Source of the DNA: Epichloe hybrida
Taxonomy: Eukaryota > Ascomycota > Sordariomycetes > Hypocreales > Clavicipitaceae
NCBI GenBank assembly: GCA_019022495.1
Contig: JAFEKR010000054.1
Span: 1-64,000 of the forward strand
Direction of reading: 5' to 3'
Length of the DNA stretch: 64,000 nucleotides
Numbering within the stretch: position 1 is the first letter of the stretch; each line of letters starts with the position of its first letter. Shown here in pieces: positions 24,557 to 33,935 of the stretch. The notes beneath the pieces are model-generated. The model searched no databases. It worked only from the letters and a program-made list of their open reading frames with translations, and was not told the origin of the DNA. The position numbers were made by a program, and so were the translations under genes.

Positions 24557-24857
24557 TCACTTCTTATAGAAGTTATTCTTAATATTTACTCAAATATACT
24601 ATATATAAAGCTACTACTATATATTAGGCTAAATAACCTTAAGGGTGTTTTTTAGTGCCTTTTTAAAGTCTATTATAATAACCTTAGGGGCTAGTATTTA
24701 AAGCTTATAGCGAATTTCTTCTAATAAGGCTAGTATTTAATAATAGCTCTCTTCTTTTTTAGTTTTAGTAAAGCTAAATATAATATTTATAATTAATTTT
24801 TAATCTATAATAGTAATAATATTTAATAAATAAAGACCCTAGTAGTTTATCTTATAG
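23172..24857. other. AT-rich RIP-mutated stretch, unassigned repeat remnant
   Basis: No open frame. The reverse strand from about 24,560 to 23,300 gives a long coding-like reading with few interruptions apart from TAA/TAG at likely Gln/Trp sites, so it may be a degraded transposon protein, but I do not recognise the family. A short stretch next to the LTR of element B (23,172-23,220) keeps normal C content. Confidence 0.4.
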
Positions 24858-25310
24858 GCAGAGTATTGTTTGTAATGTATTTAGTGTAGTTTTTAGGAAA
24901 AATTTGTATTTGTAATGTAGTTTTTTTTTTCTTATAGTTAATGTATTATAGTTTTTTTTTTTTTATAGTGTAGTGTAGTGTAGTTTTTTTTTGCTTGTAG
25001 TGTAGTGTTAGTAAAAAAAAAGTGGGCCTTTTATTATATAATATTATTATAAGGATTAAAAGAAAGCTAGTTATATAGAAGCTTTTATTATTACCTATTT
25101 TACTTAATTAGTTATAGAATTTATAATATTTACCTTTTTTTAAGAATTTTACTATAACTAGGGTTATTTATAATATTATACCTTTTTAATAATACTATTA
25201 TACTTATTACTTTATTTTACTAATATAACTTTAAGAAAAACCTTCTAATTATTTTATTTACTATTATTATTAATTATTTTATATTATTATTATTAATTTA
25301 ATTAAAAAAT
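24858..25310 (+). repeat. Left inverted-repeat arm of element E
   Basis: Reverse-complementary to the right arm from the terminal GCAGAGTATTG inward. The match is clear through the AAGTTATATTAG and AGAAGGTTTTTC blocks (about 25,215-25,240 on this side), fading beyond about 25,300. Confidence 0.7.
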
Positions 25311-26019
25311 ACCCTAAACTAATATAATTAAATTAAATTAGAAATCTAAATAAATATATAAAAGTTAATAGAATATATACTTAGTACTTTAATATTATTA
25401 TTAATATAATAAGAACTTAAAAAAAGCTTAAACTATTTATTTACTATTTAAACTAATTAAATATTACTTTAAGCTTTATAATTTTAAAGCTTTAAGAAGT
25501 TATATATAGTAACTTTATATATATTATTACTATAATATATAAAGAAAGAATATAATAAACTAATATTTATAGTATATTAATAAATAACTAATAGTATTAT
25601 TTTAATTACCCTATATAGCTTAATTAAGCTATAAAAAATAAGTTTAACTTATTTTTAAAAATAATACTAGGACTTAGTTTTATATAATATACTATACTTA
25701 TTATAAAAGGTAATTAAAGTACTAGGACTAGCTATATAATTAGCTATTTAGTAAAAAGAATATATATATACTTATTATAAAAGCTTTAATAACCTTAATT
25801 ACTATTATTACTATTATTACTATTATTTTACTTTTATTATTATTTTAAAAAAATATAAAAGAGAAAACATTTTTATAATATTAATATTTTTAAAAACCTT
25901 AAAATATAAAGTTATTAAAAACTATAGCTTTTACTATAGTAATTTACTTATAATTACTAGTATTTATATTTAAGTTATTTATTTATTATTTATTTTTTAT
26001 TAAACTTTAACACTAATAA

Positions 26020-26165
26020 TATTATAAGTAATCTTAGTAATCTTAGTAATCTTAGTAATACTAGTAGTATTAGTAATATTAGTATTATAAGCTATTATAA
26101 GCTATTATAAGCTATAATAAGATATAATAAGATATAATAAGATATAATAAGATATAATAAGCTAC
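26020..26165. repeat. Short tandem repeats in the centre of element E
   Basis: Runs of an 8-9-bp AGTAATCTT unit, then ATTATAAGCT copies, then four to five copies of the 11-bp TAAGATATAA-type unit, ending near 26,160. Confidence 0.8.
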
Positions 26166-26209
26166 TTAATTAAGTTTACTAGTAGTTCTTTTTATAGTTT
26201 TTTAAAAAT

Positions 26210-26779
26210 AAGTAATAATAATAATTTATAGAAATAGTAAATAATATAATAAGAAGGTTTTTCTTTAAGTTATATTAGGGAAATAAAGTATTAAGTTAAA
26301 TAGTATTATTAAATATTTCCCCTCTCGCTATGACTGATTATGTATGATTAGACAGTAGTGCATCTACATCCGGAATCGAAGGATCTGAAACCAAAACGCC
26401 TTCCGCTATGATTCGAATAGTACAAATCGCGGTGTGTATAATATTATATATAACCTTACTTAGTTATAGTAAAATTACTAAAATAATATAATATTATAAA
26501 TTCTATAACTAATTAAGTAAAATAGGTAATAATAAAAGCTTTTATATAACTAGCATTCTTTTAACTCTTATAATACTAATAACTAATAAAAAGTCTAATA
26601 CTACATTTGTAGTGTTTGTAATTAGTGTAGTTTAGGAAAAAAAATTTGTAGTGTAATGTATTATAGTTTTTTTTTCCTTATAGTTAGTGTAGTTTATAGT
26701 GTAATGTAGTTTGTAGTGTAGTTACTACACTACACTACAAATACTACACTACACTACACGTTTTAGTGCAATACTCTGC
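26210..26779 (-). repeat. Right inverted-repeat arm of element E
   Basis: Inverted match of the left arm. It is about 120 bp longer because of an extra segment at about 26,314-26,436. Confidence 0.7.
26314..26436. other. RIP-free insert of about 120 bp within the right arm of element E
   Basis: The left arm has ATAGTATTATTAAA followed after only four bases by TATAATATTATA. In the right arm these two blocks (ending 26,313 and starting 26,437) are separated by a segment of normal composition that contains CG, CA and TG freely. The reverse strand has two overlapping frames open across it, but nothing I can name. It is not a tRNA or 5S rRNA as far as I can see. Confidence 0.7.
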
Positions 26780-27610
26780 TTATAGGTATAGTCTATGCTA
26801 ATAAATTCTAAAAAAACCTTCTATTTTTGAATATAAGAAAGGTAAGTCTAAATAGTGCTTTTAATATTATTATTATTATTATAAATATACTTATAAGGTA
26901 AGCCTCTTTCTTATAATTCCTTAATAAACTACTAGGTAAATATATAGCTAGTTAATTTATCTTAATAAGCTCTTTAGTATTAACTATAAATATCTTTAGG
27001 TATAAAATAAAGCTCTTTATCTTTATTATTATAAATTATTATACTAATACTTTAAGGTTAAAGGCTTATATTATTTAAAAAGTATAAGATTTACTACTTT
27101 TATTACTTTATAAATTTATAATATATTATATACTTAAAAGGATTACTTAATTTATTATAATTATAATAGCCTTACTCTTTATAATACTATTTCTAATAAC
27201 TAGAATTATTAGTAAATATTACCTTAAGCTAGTAGCTATAGTTAGTTTTTTAGGAGTATATTTATTAAATTCTAGTGCCTTAAGAAGCCCTTTAATAACT
27301 ACTATAATTATAGTTAAGCTAGCTAGAGTAAGGTTATTAAATACTATTTATTAGGGTTTTTAGGGAAATATTACTTTTACTAAAAGCTACACTATTTTGC
27401 TTACTAAATGCTTATATAGTAATATAAAGTTTATTAAAGCTACTATAACTTAGTAAGGGAAGTAAATTTAAGGGTAAGTTTTCTAGATTTTTATCTATTA
27501 TAATATAAGTTATAATGCTAATTAAAGGGAAAAGGCCTGTTAAAAATTTATTAATTTTAGTATTTAGTAAAGCTACTATATATTTATACTATAAATATAC
27601 TATAGTATGT
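26780..27610. other. AT-rich RIP-mutated stretch up to the border with gene-bearing DNA
   Basis: Same CA/TG-depleted composition as the rest of the left block, no open frame, and the TTATAG duplicate of element E at 26,780-26,785. A forward reading near 27,200-27,600 is weakly coding-like but unrecognised. Composition changes abruptly at about 27,610. Confidence 0.5.
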
Positions 27611-27799
27611 AGTAGCGAGCCTAACCGCTAAAAAAGCGAGGTAGTGAGGATTTCTACGCACCTAGCAAAAAATCGCTGCGCCCCGAGCAATTCACCCTGC
27701 GACCCCACCATCACAACAGCTCTACTCAACTCCCAAAAATCAGCATCTCATCTGCCAACAACCTCTTGTCCAACACTCCCCGAGCCACCCCCGCCCACC

Positions 27800-27968
27800 A
27801 TGTCCCACCCACGCGTAGAGGAAGTCTCGGACAGCGATCCAGACATGGTGTCGGACCCCGACGAAGGCGACATTGACGACTTTGTCGACTCGGACATCAT
27901 GCGCCGCGTCCCCAGCTCCAGGACCAGCACCACCACCCCGAAGCACCAGCCATCACAACGCCAACCCC

Positions 27969-28008
<40 letters not shown>

Positions 28009-28699
28009 CATGCTCGCCCCCCCGTCCTCGGCCCTCGCCCACGGCGCCGACCGCTCCGCCTACAACGACTACCAATGTCTCTACCCGGTCTACTTCGACG
28101 CCACCCGCAGCCGCGCCCAAGGCCGCCGCATCGCCTCCCCCCTCGCCGTCAAGAACCCCCTCGCGCGCGAAATCGCAAACGCCTGCTCGCTTCTCCGCCT
28201 GCCCACCCTCCTCGAGCCAGAGAAGACGCACCCCAAGGACTGGGCGAACCCGGGCCGCGTCAAGGTCGGCCTGAAAACGACAACCTCGTCCTCGTCCGCC
28301 CCCAGCAGCCGGTCGGCCGGAGTCCAGGTCCAGGTCCGGAACAAGCACCACCTGTACGTCCTCGTGGCGAAGCACCTGCAGGAGAATCCCACCACCGAGG
28401 ACAGCCCCGGCCTGAGGGTCCGCATGGGCGGGCAGGTGCAGCCGCCCGAGGGGAAGCCCTACCCCCGGCCTGCCGTGCCGAGGGGGTGGAAGATGGGCGA
28501 GTACGTGCCGTATCTGAGTCCCGCCATGACGGGCGGCGGCGTGTCGGAGAACTTGCTCAAGGATATGATGAAGGAGATGCAGGGCGGGGGGGATCCCATG
28601 GCGGCGTTGATGGGTGCTGGTGCGGGCGCGGAGGAGGCCGGTGCTGGGCATGGAGGGAAGAAGAAGAAGAAGGATAAGAAGGGCAAGGGGAGATCATGA
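27800..28699 (+). CDS. SEC65: Signal recognition particle subunit SRP19 (Sec65)
   Basis: A 299-residue single-exon protein. The SRP19 fold begins near residue 88 (YNDYQCLYPVYFD) and continues through RSRAQGRRIASPLAVKNP and the IANACSLLRL helix to about residue 200. SRP19 binds the 7S RNA helices 6 and 8 and promotes SRP54 loading, so the protein acts in nuclear/cytosolic SRP assembly for ER targeting. I chose the ATG at 27,800 (context CCCACCATG), not the upstream in-frame ATG at 27,644, because the intervening residues look like a leader and the next residues (MSHPRVEEVSDSDPDM) are the usual acidic N-terminus. Oddities: 13 CAA-encoded Gln (27,968-28,006) and a Ser/Thr-rich insert after VKVGLK. 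The C-terminus is Gly/Ala-rich and then Lys-rich (GGKKKKKDKKGKGRS). RIP-mutated transposon DNA ends only about 190 bp upstream. Confidence 0.9.
27968..28006 (+). repeat. (CAA)13 polyglutamine tract in SRP19
   Basis: Thirteen uninterrupted CAA codons encode residues 57-69. They lie outside the SRP19 fold, between the acidic N-terminus and the domain. Confidence 0.95.
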
Positions 28700-29194
28700 G
28701 AATATGTGTCTTGGTTGGGCGTGGGCGGGGCAAGGGCATTATATGCGTCAACGTGAACATGAACAAAGGGGGGAAATGTTGTCAAGTGGGAAAAGACAAC
28801 GTGTTCGGCCGACATGTCGAGCGGGATATCAGGGCTTTCGTTGTCGGCAATGACGGGAATACGAAATGGCATGGCAGGGAACACCGCTATCAAATTCACT
28901 TGTATTTTTTGCCCACTTCTCCGTGGCAATGCCAACGACACCGTGAGCCATCGAGGTAATACATAAAGCTACCCCCGCCTATGTAGCTAGGTGCCTACAC
29001 AATCGTCGAGACATGGACCGCGCAGATGCATCTTTGTACGGAATCAAACTCCGATTCTGATTCAATATCCACAGGGTATCTAAATACAATTATTTGGGAT
29101 GGATACACAAAAAAAAAAAAAAAAAGACCTTCCTTGTTTGCACCTTTGGTCAAAAAGGAGGAGGGGTGGGGGGACAAAAGAAACGCCAGGCGTC
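28700..29194. other. Convergent intergenic region SRP19 / dynactin
   Basis: Holds the 3' ends of the two converging genes and an A-run (about 29,109-29,126). No further gene seen. Confidence 0.6.
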
Positions 29195-32100
29195 TTATAC
29201 GGCAATTCTACTGCTCTGGAGAGCCTCCCACTCGCGAGACCCGACAATCTCGACATTCCGTCCGAGGCCAGACCCCGTCATCATCTTGCCATCTGGACCG
29301 GGCAATTTGATTCGTAGCTGTGCAGCAGGGTTTCGCATACGACCTTTTGCCTTGTCGCTTGCGCCCTGGGTGTTGCGAAGCAGGGACGATTTCTTGAGCA
29401 CAGAGTCCTGCCAAGCTTTCCATGAGGCAAAGTCCTCCATTTGCTTGGCAGCGTGGTATTGCGGTGTCGTCTTGGCTGGTTTCCAGGCAAGCTTGTCCTT
29501 TGGCAGGGCTGCGAATTTGAACATGGTTGCCGAAGTGGTCATCTTGACGAGCTCGCCCAGCACATCTTTGCCCTCGGCCACGACAAGTGCCTTGCGCTGC
29601 TCAGCCATGGGCGCTGGCTTCTTGAGCGGCTCGGCGAGCCAGTCGTAGTTTTGTTGCTCCGTCATGCGGGCACGACGGTTGTCCTCCCGTAGATATCGTA
29701 CAGCCGATTGAAGACTCTCAATGTCCTTCTTCAGGGCATCCATCTCACGAGCTGTGGCCACGGCCCGTTCTTGGCCGGCCTTCATGCCCGCCGCATCGGC
29801 ACCGTCAGCAAACGCTCGGCTGTCGCTGGCAATCTTCTTCCATTTGTCACGCTCGGTTTCGAGGCTCTTGAGCTCTCGGTCTTGCTTCTCAATGTCCTCC
29901 TTGAGGCTGGTCACTTGGTCGCCTGCCGCCTCGAGCTGTTGCTGCAGATTGGTGATGCGCTCAATATTGGCGTGGGCGTCACGCATGCGTGACTCCAGAG
30001 TCTCAATCTTGAGGACCGCAGTGCTGAGATGCTCGTCCCGCTGCGCAATGGTTCTGCGCGCCTCGTTGTGTTCCTCCTTGAGACGTCGCAGCTCTTCCTC
30101 GGCATTGACAGGTACAGTCTTGAGGGCCCTAAGCTCTTGGGATCGAAGCTTCCATGGAGCAGGGTGCACGTCGAATTCTTGCGTCTGGTCGAGGTCCGTC
30201 GCCAGCGCAGCCACGTCGTTGATCTGGGCGGTGACTGCACGCAGCTTGTTCAGAAACGCGGAGAAGGTGTCCGACTCTCCTGCCGAAGTCGCGCTCACAA
30301 CACCCTGGTGGATAGCTTGTTGAATCTCGTCCAGCGTAAATGGCTCGTTGCGTCCTTCGTCTTGAGTAAGCAGGGCGTGGGTGCTATTGCCCATGGCTCG
30401 TGCCATGGTTGCCAGCTCTTGACTAGCAGTCTCGCACCTCTCAAAGACCTCCCTTGTGTCGGGGAGCAACGACAGAGATCGCATCTTGAGATCTTCCAAT
30501 GCCCGGACCGCCTTTCCAGCAATCACCTTTGTGCTTCTCGTCTGTGTAATGACAAACTCGAGCTTCTTTGCAAATACCTGGCCCATCTCATCTTCGGTCT
30601 CGCCCTCGGCCGTGGGAGAGGGAATTGCTCGCTGGACCATGGCTCTCATTGTGTTGAACGAAATCGCTGCCATGTCCAAATGGCTCTGCACCACCAGCGA
30701 TGACATGTGCATCTCATCCGCAAAGATTGGGAGATCATCGGAGATATGTACCTCGGCCAAGTGCGACATGAGGGCCATGGTTCGCTGGAGATCATCGGCG
30801 CATTTCTTCTCCTTGAGATCGTCGCGACGGAGACCATCAATCCAAGCATTCAGTGCGCGTTCCACGGGCTCCAGCTCCAGTAACGAGTTTTGGTACTTGG
30901 AGAACTGCTCAATCGTACAGTGACTGATGTCGTTGACGAACCGGTCGCACATGGCTGACACCCACACCAGCTTGTCCGCGACATCGCATCCCGCAAGGAT
31001 ATCGTCCTCGTGGCCGGGGTGCGCCTGTCCGTTGATGCGCTCCTTGATGAACCCGTTGAGAAGATTCGCCTTGAACGATAATCTTTTAAATCGGAGCAGG
31101 GCGAGCACCGAGTCTTGATCCTCCTGGTACGTGTCTGGCAGGAAAAGTTTGACGATTTCGAGATGCTGGTCAGCCTCTTGGGCATCCAGGCGACGCAATT
31201 CCAAGTCAATCGTCTTGACCTGCGCCTTGGCCGCAGAAATCTGGAGCTTCATGTTTAGGTCCATCATGGCTCGCGAGCGATCATTGAGCTTCTCTGACTC
31301 TCCTTCAGTGACTGCCTGTGAAGCCCGCATATCTTCCAAGTCGCTCTGCAGGTTGGTGACGAGTTCTCGGAACCTCGAAACCGTGTACTCCATGTCTTCA
31401 AATGCTTCTTCTTGCTGCCCAGCTCGTCGTGCTTGTTCGGTAATGACACTGTCCTTGAAGTCCAGCTCTTCCTGCATCTCCTTTTCATTTTGCACGTGGT
31501 TGGCTTCGAGCTCGTCGTTGATCTCCTTGAGGCTCTCGAGGTCTTCTACGACGGCCTTGAGTTCCTCGATTTGCTCCGACATGCTCATGTTTCGTTCCGT
31601 CAAGTCTTCAATCATGTCCTCCGCTCCGAGCGCCGTATCGAGTTGCTGTCTGAGGTCGTCCACAGCTGCCTCTGATTGCGCCAGCTTTTCCTTTGTAGAT
31701 GCATATTCGTCCTTGATCTGGCCGAACTCTTTCACGTCTTCCTCCAGGCCCAGTATTTGGTCCCGAAGCTCCTCCTCCTGGGCTTGTGTCAGGTCACGGA
31801 GTCTAAGCAGGGCTTCTCGTAGACGCTCATTCGTCCTCTCCATTTGCAGCCAACCCGTGCTTGCGCGTTCTTCGGGTGTCATGCCGTTGCTGTATTCCGA
31901 ATTCTCTTCTCGAAGCACCTCAGCCTCAAGCTCCAACTCTTCCGTCTTTTGCTTCAGTGCTTCTACCTCCATTTTCAATACCTCGGCCGTTTCCTCCGCC
32001 ATCTCCCGGTCAAGAGCCGCCAGCTCAAGAGCTGTGTCATTCTCGGCCTGCATGGCTTCAATTGATTCGAACTTTGCCTCTGCTTCTTTGAGTTGCTTCC

Positions 32101-33229
32101 GCAGGTCTGCAATTTCCTGCTGCTGGGGCTGATATTTTTGTTGGAGCTTTTGGATAATTCCTTCAAAGTTGTCTCGTTCACCCTGCACTTTTTCCAATTG
32201 TTTGAGTTTATCCCTGTCCTCCAAGCGCTTTCGTTCCAAGACTTTGAGTTTCGCCTTGAGTTCCTCGATCTCGCGGTTGGCTGCCGCGGCATGCGAAACA
32301 GATCGCTGAGCAGGTGCAGCCGTAGGTCTTTTCGATACTGGCGCAATGGAGGACGATGCCTCGGGAGATGTTTGGGCTGCCATGCTTTCCAACGCGATGG
32401 CTCGTCCCGCCACGGGACTTTTTGGTTGTGGTGACAAAATCTCGCCATCGCTCTTCGTTGGAGACCCCGGGCCTGTATCTTCGGCGGAGCCGCTGTCCCG
32501 TCCGGCCTGTGAGTCAGCAGAAGGCCTTCGTCCAGAATCTGGGCGGGATAATGCTCGGAGAGGTCCAAATGGGCGAACACCGCTCGCAGACCTCGTATGA
32601 GCACCACCTGTTTTCGATGCAACAGTCGACCCAGATGACACTCGTGCTGCTCGTGGCGCGGGCACAGCTGGTGGACCCATCGACAGTCTTTGTGATGTCG
32701 TCGACGATCGTGTTCGCGAAGCAGTAGTCCCTGCTGTCGCAGAAGCAGAGGGGGCTCGTGCATGAGAAGGTGTCCCTGTTCGTGAGACTGCGGTACTCGA
32801 GGCGGCACTTAGCTGCTTGGTTGGTGATTTCGCCGGAGATCTCACCAGGCTGGTCGGGCGAGCTCTGGGGATAGGACTGGGGCTAGGAGCATTCAGACTC
32901 CTCCTCTTGGCCAGCGCAACATCGCCACTGGGTGCTGTCTTGACGGATGCAGGAGCAAAACTGCTTGGGCGAGCCGGCTTCCGAGCCGGTTTTGTAGTCG
33001 GGGGCTGGGCAATGATTGTTGCCATCATGGGCTTGACAAACATGCCGTAGCCCGCGGGACAATCAAAGTACCTGATTCCTTGAACGCTTCCATCATTTTT
33101 CCCCGTCTTGTCCTCCAGCTCAACACCAATCCACTCTCCAACCTGGAAGCTGGTCTGCCCAGCAAATCGGACGGTAGCCTGGCGGCCATCGCTGAGTTGC
33201 ACCGTCTGGCCAGGTTTAAAGTCTGGCAT
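29195..33229 (-). CDS. ro-3: Dynactin p150Glued-type subunit
   Basis: A 1,344-residue protein in one uninterrupted frame. The N-terminal CAP-Gly domain (residues 1-72) has the hallmark GKNDGSVQG and the GYGMFVK end, and binds microtubules and EB-type proteins. A basic Ser/Thr/Pro/Arg-rich linker (about 75-310) is followed by a long coiled coil (about 310-660), the conserved dynactin domain (about 640-950) and a second coiled coil (about 1,080-1,240). Dynactin is the dynein adaptor complex. In filamentous fungi it is needed for nuclear distribution and retrograde transport (the Neurospora ro-3 gene). The start at 33,229 gives the CAP-Gly directly at the N-terminus (MPDFKPGQTVQL). Length and domain order fit the fungal family. 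No intron is needed. Confidence 0.95.
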   Translation of the reverse strand: MPDFKPGQTVQLSDGRQATVRFAGQTSFQVGEWIGVELEDKTGKNDGSVQGIRYFDCPAGYGMFVKPMMATIIAQPPTTKPARKPARPSSFAPASVKTAPSGDVALAKRRSLNAPSPSPIPRARPTSLVRSPAKSPTKQLSAASSTAVSRTGTPSHARAPSASATAGTTASRTRSSTTSQRLSMGPPAVPAPRAARVSSGSTVASKTGGAHTRSASGVRPFGPLRALSRPDSGRRPSADSQAGRDSGSAEDTGPGSPTKSDGEILSPQPKSPVAGRAIALESMAAQTSPEASSSIAPVSKRPTAAPAQRSVSHAAAANREIEELKAKLKVLERKRLEDRDKLKQLEKVQGERDNFEGIIQKLQQKYQPQQQEIADLRKQLKEAEAKFESIEAMQAENDTALELAALDREMAEETAEVLKMEVEALKQKTEELELEAEVLREENSEYSNGMTPEERASTGWLQMERTNERLREALLRLRDLTQAQEEELRDQILGLEEDVKEFGQIKDEYASTKEKLAQSEAAVDDLRQQLDTALGAEDMIEDLTERNMSMSEQIEELKAVVEDLESLKEINDELEANHVQNEKEMQEELDFKDSVITEQARRAGQQEEAFEDMEYTVSRFRELVTNLQSDLEDMRASQAVTEGESEKLNDRSRAMMDLNMKLQISAAKAQVKTIDLELRRLDAQEADQHLEIVKLFLPDTYQEDQDSVLALLRFKRLSFKANLLNGFIKERINGQAHPGHEDDILAGCDVADKLVWVSAMCDRFVNDISHCTIEQFSKYQNSLLELEPVERALNAWIDGLRRDDLKEKKCADDLQRTMALMSHLAEVHISDDLPIFADEMHMSSLVVQSHLDMAAISFNTMRAMVQRAIPSPTAEGETEDEMGQVFAKKLEFVITQTRSTKVIAGKAVRALEDLKMRSLSLLPDTREVFERCETASQELATMARAMGNSTHALLTQDEGRNEPFTLDEIQQAIHQGVVSATSAGESDTFSAFLNKLRAVTAQINDVAALATDLDQTQEFDVHPAPWKLRSQELRALKTVPVNAEEELRRLKEEHNEARRTIAQRDEHLSTAVLKIETLESRMRDAHANIERITNLQQQLEAAGDQVTSLKEDIEKQDRELKSLETERDKWKKIASDSRAFADGADAAGMKAGQERAVATAREMDALKKDIESLQSAVRYLREDNRRARMTEQQNYDWLAEPLKKPAPMAEQRKALVVAEGKDVLGELVKMTTSATMFKFAALPKDKLAWKPAKTTPQYHAAKQMEDFASWKAWQDSVLKKSSLLRNTQGASDKAKGRMRNPAAQLRIKLPGPDGKMMTGSGLGRNVEIVGSREWEALQSSRIAV

Positions 33230-33935
33230 TATGAGCAGTTACGAGAGAGAAGTAGGAGCATCGTGATTTTGTTGAAGGCGGTAGAGCTGACGCGGTATTG
33301 TTGTGAGGCTGGCTGTCGTGTTCCGTCAGGGGGTGATGATGGCATGTTATCCACCAGACTTGCATGTGGGGCCTGGGCGGCTGGTCGAGTTGTTGCTGTC
33401 GTCTCATTTAGACGCGTCACAGGCCCTGTACGGAGTACACGCGCCTAAATTTTAGGCCTTGTTGAGACTTGCTGTATTAATAGAGGACGGGGCATGTTCA
33501 TGCCTGACACCTGAGGCCACAACATCTGGAGATCTGAGACAAGGCACGGGCAGCACGGCGCAGCCGCACCTGCACCCACCCACACCTGCACCACCTGCAC
33601 CCACGCTTGCTTCCACTTCTGGAATTCTGGTTGCACAAACCAAAAAGAAACTATCCCCGATTCTACTTCAGACGGAACTTGGAGAAACGCGCATCTCATT
33701 TCAACCAAGGAGACTTTGCAGTCCACCGCAGTCTCAGTCAATACTCTTCTTCTTGACCGCCATTGGGCGCCTTACTCGAGCCGGGCCAATACAAAACATT
33801 CTAACCTCTTTTAGAGCCGCCAAACGTTTCTTCATTCTCTTCCTCTTTTAATGATACATGAAGAAAGATACATGAAGAAATCTCCTGCTGTCCTGCGAGA
33901 GTTAAGAAGACTTTCCTGCTCAGCCATCTCGCCTC
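33230..33935. other. Intergenic region upstream of dynactin, downstream of the HMG-box gene
   Basis: Promoter side of dynactin and 3' side of the HMG-box gene. Contains one TACGGAGTA motif (33,429) and CACCTGCACC-type short repeats (33,570-33,605). No gene seen. Confidence 0.5.

Larger units (their letters stand above)
24858..26779. mobile_element. Element E: 1.9-kb element with long terminal inverted repeats
   Basis: The ends are GCAGAGTATTG (24,858) and CAATACTCTGC (to 26,779). The arms are inverted copies over at least about 450 bp: 25,045-25,300 corresponds to 26,575-26,220. The subterminal parts consist of GTAGTGTAGTGTAGT-type repeats and poly(T)/poly(A) runs. TTATAG stands directly before the left end and directly after the right end, a likely 6-bp target duplication. 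The 0.9-kb centre has no readable protein. The structure resembles a long-TIR or foldback DNA transposon, but I cannot assign the superfamily. It is strongly RIP-mutated apart from an insert in the right arm. Confidence 0.7.

Noticed and set aside
26314..26436. tRNA, 5S rRNA or snoRNA in the RIP-free insert
   Set aside because: No cloverleaf with a GGTTCGAAxCC-type arm, no resemblance to fungal 5S, and no properly spaced C and D boxes that I could find.
1..27610. Mitochondrial or organellar DNA as explanation for the AT-rich block
   Set aside because: It contains degraded gypsy pol, LTRs, LINE ORF2 and target duplications, with changes in RIP context, and no mitochondrial genes.
27644..27799. 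N-terminal extension of SRP19 from the upstream in-frame ATG
   Set aside because: The extra residues are unlike the family. The ATG at 27,800 has a better context and starts the expected acidic N-terminus.
27740..28651. Overlapping antisense frames across SRP19, including poly-Cys and poly-Leu proteins
   Set aside because: These are shadows of the (CAA)n tract and GC-rich codons in other frames.
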